Positions 1-6,883 of a stretch of 7,723 bases of DNA are shown here, in pieces; positions within the stretch are counted from its first letter, which is position 1; the number at the start of each line of letters is the position of its first letter. A model generated the notes under the pieces. It was given only the letters and a program-made list of their open reading frames with translations. It had not been told where the DNA came from and ran no database searches. The position numbers were made by a program, and so were the translations under genes. The stretch spans positions 1-7,723 of the forward strand of contig JAGQRC010000143.1 in NCBI GenBank assembly GCA_020425835.1. The letters are read 5' to 3'. This DNA is from Planctomycetota bacterium (GTDB lineage Bacteria > Planctomycetota > UBA8108 > UBA1146 > JAJFFE01).

Positions 1-712
1 GTGTGCCCCAGGCTCCGTCGCTGCTTCCTCCGACGTAGAAGTTGCCGGAGGCGTCGATCGCGACGGCGTCACCGTAGTCATCGCCGCTCCCGCCGAGGAA
101 GGTGTTCCAGACGGTGACGGGATCGATCGTGAGCGGGTAGCGCGGATCGTGACCGTCGACCGCGAAGCCGACTCGATTCGCCCCGCGAAGCTCGAAGCGA
201 ACCGCGACGGAGACCGATCTTCCGTCGATCACCTGCCAGGCGATCGGCGCACTCTCGGAGATCTCGCCGGTCGCGAACGACGCCAGCAGTCGGCCATCGT
301 CGATCCGAACGGGTGCGTTGTAACTCAGGAGAATCGTGTCCGGACTCACTCCCGCTTCGAGGCGGTAGGTGCTCCGGAGGATTCCTCGGTCCGTCGCATC
401 GAAACGAACGTCGATCCCGTCCCACACATCGGGGTAGACGACCCTCTCGAACGCCGCCGCGCCCGGAGCTCGGCTCGGCGCGACGGGCGAGGCCCCTCGC
501 GTTCCGACGAACCGGACATCGAGGGCATGGTTCGCGGTGACCGCGGCGTATCCACTCCGATCGAAGCACAACTGGTGGCGGGAAGCCTCGAAGCGAAGAG
601 CGTCGGAGCCTCGATCCGCGCCGAACGTCGAAGAGACCGTGCACAACAGGAACAGAGAGATTCCCAGGACTCTCGAGTGACGACGTCGAGCGCGATCGTG
701 GAGTTCTTTCAT
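1..712 (-). CDS. Secreted SBBP (beta-propeller) repeat protein, N-terminal part, cut by window edge
   Basis: The frame stays open from an ATG at 712 to the left edge, giving 237 residues. Residues 1-32 look like a signal peptide: a basic start (KELHDRARRRHSR), a hydrophobic stretch (VLGISLFLLCTVSSTF) and a likely cut after the Gly-Ala at 31-32. Residues about 35-198 resemble the all-beta N-terminal domain found before SBBP repeats (DUF7948-like), with the family-typical pieces VVYPDVWDGIDVRF, LEAGVSPDTILLSY and the closing YPLTIDPV. Residues about 201-237 are the first SBBP repeat (FLGGSGDDYGDAVAIDASGN, then FYVGG). Such proteins are exported and fold as beta-propellers; their ligands are mostly unknown. 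The start is supported by the signal peptide directly after it. A weak AAGGA lies about 12 bases upstream. The missing C-terminus probably holds more repeats. Function beyond secretion is not visible. Confidence 0.88.
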   Translation of the reverse strand, partial: MKELHDRARRRHSRVLGISLFLLCTVSSTFGADRGSDALRFEASRHQLCFDRSGYAAVTANHALDVRFVGTRGASPVAPSRAPGAAAFERVVYPDVWDGIDVRFDATDRGILRSTYRLEAGVSPDTILLSYNAPVRIDDGRLLASFATGEISESAPIAWQVIDGRSVSVAVRFELRGANRVGFAVDGHDPRYPLTIDPVTVWNTFLGGSGDDYGDAVAIDASGNFYVGGSSDGAWGT

Positions 713-1055
713 GACGGGGTCCGTTCCTTACACGATGGCGCGACGGGTCGACGCAACACGGAACGGCTCCGTGGACTCGCCGCAGTCCATTGCAGTTGGG
801 GTTCGACGGAAGAGTGCCGGATCAGGATCGAGCCCATTCGAAACCGAACGTCCGGCAACGATCAGGAGCGCAAAGCGCACGCCAAGGCGCTCGAAGGCAT
901 CGCGGCCGAGGCGACGCGGAGCTCCCCGTGTCGATCGGCGCAGTTCGACCGCGAGCTGGCCATACCCGGCCACGCAACCACCAGACAACGCGCACTCATC
1001 GAACGGGAGTCGAGCCGATTGCGCGAGACGCCGTCGCAGCGCCGAGAAGTCCTCG
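713..1055. other. 343-base interval with no convincing gene
   Basis: This gap separates the dioxygenase stop from the SBBP protein start. The minus strand has an open frame ending at TAA 728-730 that could start at GTG 973 (81 residues) or TTG 988. Its product matches nothing I recognise, and its third codon positions are only moderately GC-rich (about two thirds by hand count). A second minus frame ending at 862 has higher third-position GC but reads as low-complexity Ser/Ala/Arg sequence. Neither has a good ribosome binding site. The interval may be a leader or promoter region for the SBBP gene, decayed coding sequence, or a small lineage-specific gene. No tRNA or clear hairpin terminator was seen. 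Confidence 0.4.
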
Positions 1056-1760
1056 TCACGACCACCACTCGAGCGCCGACGGAAGCTCGACGCTCGCATA
1101 CTCGATGTGGATGACACGGCGATGGGTGGGATCGGACGACGGAGCGGAGCGATGGAGGAGCAGTGGCGCCATCGCGAAGACACCCCCGCGAGGGACCGGG
1201 CAGAGGGTCGACGGCCGATCGCGCCATCGCTCGACCGACGGTCCATCGATGAACCCATGTCGGTGGCTCCCCGGGAGGACCTCGAGAGCGCCGTTGCGTT
1301 CATCGCAGTCGTCGAGGTGGAGACGCAGGGCGACCATCCGCTCGAGCACCGAGGCCGGCGGTTGGACGTGTGGCACGCCCGCCTTCACCGACCACGGCCC
1401 GAAGCCGAGCACCTCGATGCGCTGTCGAACCGCGATCATGCGGTCCTGATGCCAGGGGATGCGCCAGTTGGCGTCCGGTGTCTTGTCGAACAGCGTCGCC
1501 TTGACCGGCCGCGCGGCCTCTCCGACGAGACTACGCGCGAGCGCCATCAGCCGCTGGTCGAGAGCGAGCTCTCGAGTCCGCGCGTGGCCGAGCAGATTCC
1601 GTCGCGCGTAGTCGGACTCACCTCGCCGATACGCTCCCGGCTCGTCCGGAAGCCGCGCGAGCGCTTCCTCGACCGCGGTGAGCTCACGGTCGTCGAAACG
1701 CGACGGCACGACACGGTAGCCCTGTCGATCGAACTCGCTCCGACCCTCGTCGTCGTCCAT
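1056..1760 (-). CDS. PhyH-family (phytanoyl-CoA dioxygenase-like) Fe(II)/2-oxoglutarate oxygenase
   Basis: A 234-residue protein of ordinary length for bacterial PhyH enzymes, which couple 2-oxoglutarate decarboxylation to hydroxylation of a small substrate. The iron ligands of the double-stranded beta-helix fold are present: the HxD pair His104/Asp106 in IPWHQDRM, and the distal His203 in LLHRS. Arg214/Arg215 just before VIHIEY is placed to bind the 2-oxoglutarate carboxylate. Other family-typical parts are FDKTPDANW (91-99), GFGPWSVKAGVPHVQPP (119-135), LRLHLDDCDERNGALEVLPGSH (146-166) and the closing EYASVELPSALEW. There is no signal peptide, so it is probably cytoplasmic. I chose ATG 1760 because GGAGG at 1768-1772 lies 7 bases upstream; an adjacent GTG at 1763 is only 4 bases away. 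The substrate cannot be told from sequence; members act on fatty acyl-CoA, ectoine, halogenated or secondary metabolites. It lies 51 bases after the upstream membrane protein gene and may share its transcript. Confidence 0.93.
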   Translation of the reverse strand: MDDDEGRSEFDRQGYRVVPSRFDDRELTAVEEALARLPDEPGAYRRGESDYARRNLLGHARTRELALDQRLMALARSLVGEAARPVKATLFDKTPDANWRIPWHQDRMIAVRQRIEVLGFGPWSVKAGVPHVQPPASVLERMVALRLHLDDCDERNGALEVLPGSHRHGFIDGPSVERWRDRPSTLCPVPRGGVFAMAPLLLHRSAPSSDPTHRRVIHIEYASVELPSALEWWS

Positions 1761-1767
1761 CACCGAA

Positions 1768-1772
1768 CCTCC
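1768..1772 (-). promoter_or_regulatory. Ribosome binding site of the PhyH-family gene
   Basis: GGAGG on the minus strand. The spacing is 7 bases to ATG 1760 and 4 bases to GTG 1763. This decides for the ATG as the main start, although the two differ by only one residue. Confidence 0.6.
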
Positions 1773-1811
1773 AGCAGCATTGTGCGGGGGCGCCGAAGAA
1801 TCGGAAGTCGA

Positions 1812-2243
1812 TCAACCTCGGATGTTCGGGTCGTAACGTCCGAAGATCGGGGTGCGATACCACACACTCTTTCGCAAGCGCTCCCGAGAGCGCTGCTTGT
1901 GCTGCTCGAGGATCTGGAAGCGCTCCTCCTCGCTCAGGGTCTCCGCGCGACGACGGAGGCGACGTCGCTCGAGATGCGGCGAACGGCCGGCGAAACGCTG
2001 GATTGGGGTTCGAAGCCAACGAGGAGCGATGAGGACCAGAGCGAGACCGAGTACGGGGGCGCCGAAGATCCAGAACGGGTGAACCCCCTCACCCATGTCG
2101 CGGCGCAACAGTGCTCCGCCGAACAGTGCGAGCAACACACTGCCCGCCCAGAAGAGGAGCATTCCGAGGGGTTTGCGAGGAACCCACGGCAAAGGAGGAG
2201 AAGGGTCGGCCGGAGAGGCGTCGGACGCGGGTCGAGAGTCCAT
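1812..2243 (-). CDS. Small two-helix membrane protein with basic C-terminal tail, unknown function
   Basis: A 143-residue protein whose family I do not recognise. Residues 1-25 are Pro/Ser/Asp-rich and probably disordered. Two hydrophobic segments follow, about 26-46 (LGMLLFWAGSVLLALFGGALL) and 57-74 (FWIFGAPVLGLALVLIAP), joined by a loop of about 10 residues, so it should form a membrane hairpin with both ends on the same side. Residues 76-128 are strongly charged and probably helical (LERRRLRRRAETLSEEERFQ, then ILEQHKQRSRERLRK). The last 15 residues have an odd aromatic/Gly-Pro motif (VWYRTPIFGRYDPNIRG). I chose ATG 2243 because it begins the stretch that looks like protein; the frame stays open upstream to ATG 2351, but that extension reads like non-coding sequence. 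No strong ribosome binding site is visible. It lies 169 bases after the kinase stop and 51 bases before the dioxygenase start, all on the same strand. Confidence 0.72.
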   Translation of the reverse strand: MDSRPASDASPADPSPPLPWVPRKPLGMLLFWAGSVLLALFGGALLRRDMGEGVHPFWIFGAPVLGLALVLIAPRWLRTPIQRFAGRSPHLERRRLRRRAETLSEEERFQILEQHKQRSRERLRKSVWYRTPIFGRYDPNIRG

Positions 2244-2412
2244 GGAGAGAGCCGTTCTTCCAGAGGATCGACAGATCCCGGAAGTGCGAACCTCGTTCCA
2301 GCGAGGCCAAACCGGATTGCCCGCAGAGTGCACGAGTCGCATGCGCAGCACGGGCCCAGAACTCGACTCGTTGGCCGCTGTCGCACAGGAACCGGCCGGA
2401 AAGCCGACCGAG

Positions 2413-5400
2413 TCACTGCCTTTCGAGCGCTTGGATCGTCTCGAGCCGGACGACTTCGCTGCCGGAGAGTCGATTGATGGTGCGTCCCCATTCGGCGAGG
2501 CGTCGAGCTGAACTCGAATCGAACCGCCCCGAGGTGGCGATCTCGAGGATCTCGCGAATCCGTCCGTCTCCCTGGTAGAAGCGGATCACCCGCACAGCGA
2601 TCTCGTCCTGCCTGGGTTCGAGGTGTTGAACCACTCGCTGGATGATCGCGGAATCGGGAAGTTCGGACTGACGCAGCTGGAACACGACAGTACGTACACG
2701 GATCCACTCGGCGGTCGCTGTGGCGAGTCGGCGACGCGTCTCTCGAGACCTCGTTCGATGCCAGAGCTTGACCGTGTTGTCCGTGCCGTCGCTCCCGGCG
2801 GAGGCGGATGCGAGCGTCCGACCGTCAGCCAGAACGGCCAGGTCGTTGATTCCCCCGGAGTGCTCGCGAAGCGTCAGGAGAGGTTGGAGAGTCTCGGAGT
2901 CCCACACCTGAACCGTGCGGTCGGCGGACCCCGTGAAGACCCGCCGCTGTCCGGGCATGGTCGTGACGGAGAGGACCCCGGCGGAGTGACCCACCAATCG
3001 ACCGACCTCCCGCAACGCGGGCCCTTGTACGCTCCAAACGACCCCTTCTCCGATCGACTGGGACTCTCCCGGACCCGGAGAGACGGTGGCTGCGATGAGG
3101 CGTCCCCACTCGATCGTGTAACTCAGGTCCACGATGCTCTGACCCAGGACGATCTCGCTCGTCGTTCGCCGCGAGTTCAAGTCGACGACCGCGAGGGCAA
3201 CCCTTCCTCGAGGCTCTTGCCGGAGTTCCGCAGCCCGTCGTCCCGCCGCAACTCGGTCTCGATCCAAGAAAGCCACCGCACCGACCGGCTCCTCGAACAG
3301 GGGAAAGCGATCGACCGGCGTCCAGCGCTCGCCTTCCTGAGCCCAGATCTCGATGCTCCCGTCATCCCGCCCCGTCACGAGTCGCGAGCCATCGCTCGAG
3401 AAGTCGATCGATCGGATCGCCCCGGCTTCGGGAGCCCCGATGAGCCGGTCGCTTTCCGCGAAGAGCGGAGCGGGACGCTCGGGATCGTCGACACCGTAGA
3501 ATCCGAGCCGACCGGAGGCACTGGCCACCACGAGGATGGGCCGGGTTGGATGGAACGCGAGCGCTTCGATCGGAGACTCGGGAACCCATCGAATCCGGGT
3601 CGTGGGGATCCCCCTCTCGGTGTCCCAGAGAATGACATTCGAGTTGCCGCCGCCCGACACGAGTAAGGGACGACTCGGATCCGCGGCCAGCGCCGTGACG
3701 CTCGAAGTGTGTCCCTCCATGCTGATCACGTCCGGAATCGACGTGGACGCCCAGATCTTCATGACGCCGTCGAGATCGTACGAGATCACGAAGCGATCGC
3801 GAGGATCGAACCAGACCTCGTTGCCCTTACCTTGGTGTCCTCGGAGCTTGCCCGCTGATCGGTAGCGCCCGACGACCCAGGTGCGGAGTCGTGGGTCCCC
3901 GAACTGGAAGATCTCGGCATCCGTTTCGATCTCCCAGAGGCGAACGTTGCGATCGGCCGAGACCGACGCGAGCCGTCGTCCATCTGCGCGGAACGAAACG
4001 TCGGCGACGCCGTCATCGTGTTCGGCAAATGTGTGGATGAGCACTCCGGGATGGCTCCCGTCCCGTCGGTACCCCTCCTCGCTCGCGATCCGATCCCAGA
4101 GGCGAATGGTCCCGTCGACGGACGATGTCGCGATGAGGTCACCACCCGGTTGGAACCGAGCCGACGACAAGTAGTAGGTGTGGCCCCGAAAGACCGCGCG
4201 CGTCCGATGGGTCGCGACGTCCCACAGTCGTGCGCTCAGATCGGTCGATGCCGAGAGGAGCATCGTCTCCGTCTCGTCGAACTCGATCGACTCGACCGCC
4301 AACGTGTGACCGCGCAGGACATCGATGGAGGACGACTCTCGGTCGAAGAGCGCGATGGTTCCGTCCTTCGCCGGGATCGCGGCGTACCGCCCCGTGGGGC
4401 TGAGGTACCCGCCGCCGTACGCATCCGTGTCCGGGAGGGAGAGCGTGGAGATCTCTCGACTCTCGACTCGGTACTCGGAATCCAGGTCGATGACGCCGAA
4501 CCGCGAGTCGACCCCGACGACCAACGCTCGCAACCCGGCGCGGTCCGGCAGCAGAGCGAGATCGAACCCGGTGGTGGCCCAAGATGAGTCGCCCGGGGGA
4601 AGAAGGTCGACGTCCACGACACGACCCGGGAGCAACTCCTCCCCGACGCCACGTTGCTCGAGGATTCGCAACCGGCCTCGGAGGCGGCTCTTCACGCCGA
4701 TGAGGATTCGATCCTCGGCCATCGGGAAGACCGTGGCGACGAACGGCGGACCGAGGTCATCGGGGAGAACGAGCAAGTCGTCCCGGTCCGCCAGCGTTCG
4801 ATCGCTGACATCGGAGCGGTCGAACAAGTAATCCCACTCCCAACCGCGATCCTCGACCCCGACGCGATCCAGGAAGGCCCGCGCGGTGCCGACATCGTTG
4901 AGACTCAGAGCGGCCTGAGCCGTCGCCAACGCGGCTTCCCGAACCTTGCGAGTCGCCTCGAACTCTCGCGCGGTGGCCTCGCTCTCGAGCCGCTGGGAAC
5001 GCCTTCCCTTGCCGAACGACCAAACCCCGACGCCCACGGACACACCGATCAACAAGACGAGCGTGGCAGCGATCGACATGGTCTCCGCGCGGTGCCTTCT
5101 CAGGAGATGCGCCGCGTAGTATCCGAACGTCGGGGGCCTCGCCTGGATCGGCGCGCCCTGCAGGTAGCGACCGATGTCATCGGCGAGTTCACCCGCGGAC
5201 TGGTAGCGCCGATCGCGTCCCTTCTCGAGCGCCTTCCGGACGATCGTCTCGATGTCACCCCCGAGCCGCCGATCGATCGCCGAGAGCCTCTGCGGCTCCG
5301 ACTCGCGAATGATCCTCGTCGCTCGGTAGAGACTCATGCCCGACGCGTCGTACGGGAGCTCGTCGGTCAACAACTCGTACAGCACCACCCCCAGGGAGTA

Positions 5401-6201
5401 GACGTCGCTCCGGATGTCGAGTTCGTTCGGATCGGCGTCACACTGCTCCGGGCTCATGTACTGGAGCGTCCCGATGAGCTGCCCGACCTGAGTCTGGAGA
5501 GTGGTGACGGTGAGGTCCGAGTCCGTGGATCGCGCCACCCCGAAGTCGATGATCTTCGGACGGCCCTGTGCGTCGACCAGGACATTGGCCGGCTTGAGAT
5601 CGCGATGGATGACTCCCCTCTGGTGGCCATGTTGGACGGCGAGGCAAACCTGCTGGAACAGGGTCAGCCGCTCTTGCACCGGCAGATCGTGCTCGTTCGC
5701 GTACTCGAGAAGAGTGCGAGATCCCGGCACCAGCTCCATCGCGAAGTACGGGAGCTCCATTCCATCGAGACCATGGACTCCTGCCGCGTAGATCTGGGCG
5801 ATCCCGGGGTGGCGCAATCCGGCAAGGATCTGCGCCTCGTACCGAAATCGGCGCAACGCTGTTCGCGATGCGATGCCGTGCCGCAGCACCTTGAGGGCGA
5901 CGTGTCGGCGCGGGTACTCCTGCTCTGCCTCGTAGACGGTGCCCATTCCGCCGGATCCGATGACCGAGTCGATTCGAAAGTCGGCGACGGTCTGTCCGAC
6001 GAGCGACGGTTCCGCCGGCTCCGACCCGGAGTCCCCGTCCAGCGCTGAGCAACGTTCGTCGGCTTCGATCATGCGCTCGATGCGCCGACGGAGCACGGGA
6101 TCCCCTTCACACGACTCCTCGAGGAATCGTGATCGGTCCCCCCCGGTGCGAACGAGCGCCTCGTTGAAGAGACGCTCCACCCGGTTCAGGTCCTGGATCA
6201 T
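2413..6201 (-). CDS. Membrane-anchored Ser/Thr protein kinase fused to WD40 repeats
   Basis: A 1262-residue protein. Residues 1-55 are a helical leader (VERLFNEAL, then FLEESCEGDPVLRRRIE) typical of kinases paired with ECF sigma factors. The kinase domain spans about 74-349 and has every catalytic element: Gly-rich loop IGSGGMGTVY (81-90), Lys104 in VALK, HRDLKPANV with Asp201 and Asn206, DFG at 219-221 and MSPEQ at 249-253. It should therefore be active. Residues 375-396 form one transmembrane helix. A charged, probably coiled stretch (397-445) leads to RGWEWDYL. Clear WD40 units lie near 626-661, 669-703, 724-757, 785-818, 827-860, 927-953, 1068-1101 and 1110-1148, with degenerate blades between and before them, so two propellers are possible. 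The tail (1149-1262) is helical. Start ATG 6201 is chosen for the GGAGG 5 bases upstream; the frame continues to ATG 6282, but those 27 residues look spurious. The gene is divergent from the sigma factor, its likely partner. The signal sensed is unknown. Confidence 0.95.
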   Translation of the reverse strand: MIQDLNRVERLFNEALVRTGGDRSRFLEESCEGDPVLRRRIERMIEADERCSALDGDSGSEPAEPSLVGQTVADFRIDSVIGSGGMGTVYEAEQEYPRRHVALKVLRHGIASRTALRRFRYEAQILAGLRHPGIAQIYAAGVHGLDGMELPYFAMELVPGSRTLLEYANEHDLPVQERLTLFQQVCLAVQHGHQRGVIHRDLKPANVLVDAQGRPKIIDFGVARSTDSDLTVTTLQTQVGQLIGTLQYMSPEQCDADPNELDIRSDVYSLGVVLYELLTDELPYDASGMSLYRATRIIRESEPQRLSAIDRRLGGDIETIVRKALEKGRDRRYQSAGELADDIGRYLQGAPIQARPPTFGYYAAHLLRRHRAETMSIAATLVLLIGVSVGVGVWSFGKGRRSQRLESEATAREFEATRKVREAALATAQAALSLNDVGTARAFLDRVGVEDRGWEWDYLFDRSDVSDRTLADRDDLLVLPDDLGPPFVATVFPMAEDRILIGVKSRLRGRLRILEQRGVGEELLPGRVVDVDLLPPGDSSWATTGFDLALLPDRAGLRALVVGVDSRFGVIDLDSEYRVESREISTLSLPDTDAYGGGYLSPTGRYAAIPAKDGTIALFDRESSSIDVLRGHTLAVESIEFDETETMLLSASTDLSARLWDVATHRTRAVFRGHTYYLSSARFQPGGDLIATSSVDGTIRLWDRIASEEGYRRDGSHPGVLIHTFAEHDDGVADVSFRADGRRLASVSADRNVRLWEIETDAEIFQFGDPRLRTWVVGRYRSAGKLRGHQGKGNEVWFDPRDRFVISYDLDGVMKIWASTSIPDVISMEGHTSSVTALAADPSRPLLVSGGGNSNVILWDTERGIPTTRIRWVPESPIEALAFHPTRPILVVASASGRLGFYGVDDPERPAPLFAESDRLIGAPEAGAIRSIDFSSDGSRLVTGRDDGSIEIWAQEGERWTPVDRFPLFEEPVGAVAFLDRDRVAAGRRAAELRQEPRGRVALAVVDLNSRRTTSEIVLGQSIVDLSYTIEWGRLIAATVSPGPGESQSIGEGVVWSVQGPALREVGRLVGHSAGVLSVTTMPGQRRVFTGSADRTVQVWDSETLQPLLTLREHSGGINDLAVLADGRTLASASAGSDGTDNTVKLWHRTRSRETRRRLATATAEWIRVRTVVFQLRQSELPDSAIIQRVVQHLEPRQDEIAVRVIRFYQGDGRIREILEIATSGRFDSSSARRLAEWGRTINRLSGSEVVRLETIQALERQ
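2758..4326 (-). repeat. Tract encoding eight clear WD40 units inside the kinase gene
   Basis: This covers kinase residues 626-1148. The units show a GH or related dipeptide (RGHTLAV, RGHTYYL, AEHDDGV, RGHQGKG, EGHTSSV, VGHSAGV, REHSGGI) and end in W-D-like dipeptides (ARLWD, IRLWD, VRLWE, MKIWA, VILWD, IEIWA, VQVWD, VKLWH). Between about 860 and 1068 the blades are poorly conserved and carry insertions. WD40 propellers bind proteins or other ligands, so this is the probable sensing or docking part of the kinase. Confidence 0.85.
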
Positions 6202-6311
6202 CCCCACCTCCGCGAACGGTTGGCTCCGCCGAGCCCTGAGCGGGTAGGGGCTGCGCGTCCCACTTTCGCAAAGACCGAACATCGCTTACGCTGAAACAAC
6301 GCCTCGGGTCG
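6202..6311. promoter_or_regulatory. Divergent intergenic region between kinase and sigma factor genes
   Basis: These 110 bases separate two genes transcribed away from each other, so promoters for both must lie here or just inside the genes. I find no pair of -35 and -10 boxes good enough to place. A short inverted repeat, CTTTCGCAAAG, lies near 6263-6273 and could be an operator half or chance. ECF-type sigma factors often control their own divergent region, but no duplicated promoter motif is visible by eye. Confidence 0.45.
6207..6211 (-). promoter_or_regulatory. Ribosome binding site of the kinase gene
   Basis: GGAGG on the minus strand, 5 bases before ATG 6201. It fixes the kinase start there rather than at the in-frame ATG 6282, and the protein from 6201 begins with the leader expected of this kinase family. 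Confidence 0.7.
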
Positions 6312-6854
6312 ATGGGTGGCGGTCCTATGCTCGACGACGGTAACTCGCCTGCCGACGAACTCTTCACGGTCCTCTACGATGAGCTGCACGCGCAGGCACG
6401 TCGCTTGATGATGCGCGAGCGCGCGGGGCATACACTCCAGGCCACCGCGGTCGTGAACGAGCTCTACCTCACGCTCTCCCGTCAGAACCGCGTCGCGTGG
6501 CAGGGACAGACGCACTTCAAGGCAGTCGCCGCCCTGGCGATGCGCCGACTCCTCCAGGAGCACGCTCGATTCGCGGGTCGCAAGAAACGCGGCGGTGGCT
6601 GGAATCGCATCACGCTCCATGACGCGGCCGCGACCTTCACGACCGACCTGAACTTCGACGTGGAGCTGCTCGATCGAGCGCTGCGCCGTCTCGCCGAATT
6701 CCGGGATCGCACGGCTCGCGTCGTCGAAATGAAGTTCTTCGCCGGCATGAGCGACGAGGAGATCGCCGAGCAACTGGACACCTCTGCACGGACCGTGGAA
6801 CGGGACTGGCGCTTCGCTCGCGCATGGCTCCTGACCGAACTCGGAGCCGAGTGA
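6312..6854 (+). CDS. ECF-like RNA polymerase sigma factor (Sig-70_X6 / Sigma70_ECF type)
   Basis: A 180-residue sigma factor of normal length for this family, which is abundant in Planctomycetota. Region 2 covers about 17-88, with the characteristic YDELHAQARRLM, GHTLQATAVVNELYL and HFKAVAALAMRRLLQEHAR. Region 4 covers about 119-172, with a helix-turn-helix MSDEEIAEQLDTSARTVERD that contacts the -35 element. The linker keeps the family-typical basic KKRGGG followed by a conserved ITLHDA. It would direct RNA polymerase to a small set of promoters. Start ATG 6312 gives the longest product; ATG 6327 (15 bases on) is equally possible, since neither has a strong ribosome binding site. No anti-sigma gene lies beside it; the divergent kinase, 110 bases away, is the likely regulator. 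It converges with the secreted dockerin-like gene. Confidence 0.94.
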   Translation: MGGGPMLDDGNSPADELFTVLYDELHAQARRLMMRERAGHTLQATAVVNELYLTLSRQNRVAWQGQTHFKAVAALAMRRLLQEHARFAGRKKRGGGWNRITLHDAAATFTTDLNFDVELLDRALRRLAEFRDRTARVVEMKFFAGMSDEEIAEQLDTSARTVERDWRFARAWLLTELGAE

Positions 6855-6863
6855 GCCGCCCTA

Positions 6864-6883
6864 CTGTCACCGGTCAGGGACAG
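6864..6883. terminator. Possible weak bidirectional hairpin between converging genes
   Basis: CTGTC and GACAG form a 5-bp stem around a 10-base loop containing ACCGGT. It sits across the 19-base gap between the sigma stop (6854) and the opposing stop (6874-6876), overlapping the latter. There is no T-run on either side, so it is not a standard intrinsic terminator. Position is the main argument. Confidence 0.2.

Noticed and set aside
78..644. A 188-residue minus-strand open frame
   Set aside because: It overlaps the SBBP protein in another frame. The SBBP frame has a signal peptide, the family domain and the first repeat, while this one is Arg-rich with no domain.
726..755. Possible -35/-10 pair (TTGCGT and TGTAAG, 18-base spacer) before the SBBP gene
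   Set aside because: The match is weak and the -10 would lie too close to ATG 712 for a normal leader. It is not convincing in GC-rich DNA.
2291..2306. Small hairpin CCTCG-TTCCAG-CGAGG downstream of the kinase
   Set aside because: The stem is only 5 bp with no T-run, and it lies over 100 bases from the kinase stop, so it cannot be supported as a terminator.
711..2477. A 588-residue open frame on the plus strand
   Set aside because: It lies antisense to the dioxygenase and the small membrane protein, both of which read as real proteins. Its product is rich in Arg/Ser/Pro without domains, a usual shadow of GC-rich coding sequence.
2623..3666. A 347-residue open frame on the plus strand
   Set aside because: It is antisense to the WD40 tract and reads as a periodic shadow of those repeats.
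4654..6048. A 464-residue open frame on the plus strand
   Set aside because: It is fully antisense to the kinase domain and the start of its sensor part, and shows no recognisable domain. The kinase frame has all catalytic motifs.
6202..6282. A 27-residue N-terminal extension of the kinase starting at ATG 6282
   Set aside because: A good ribosome binding site lies just before ATG 6201, and the extension is not similar to the N-terminus expected of the family.
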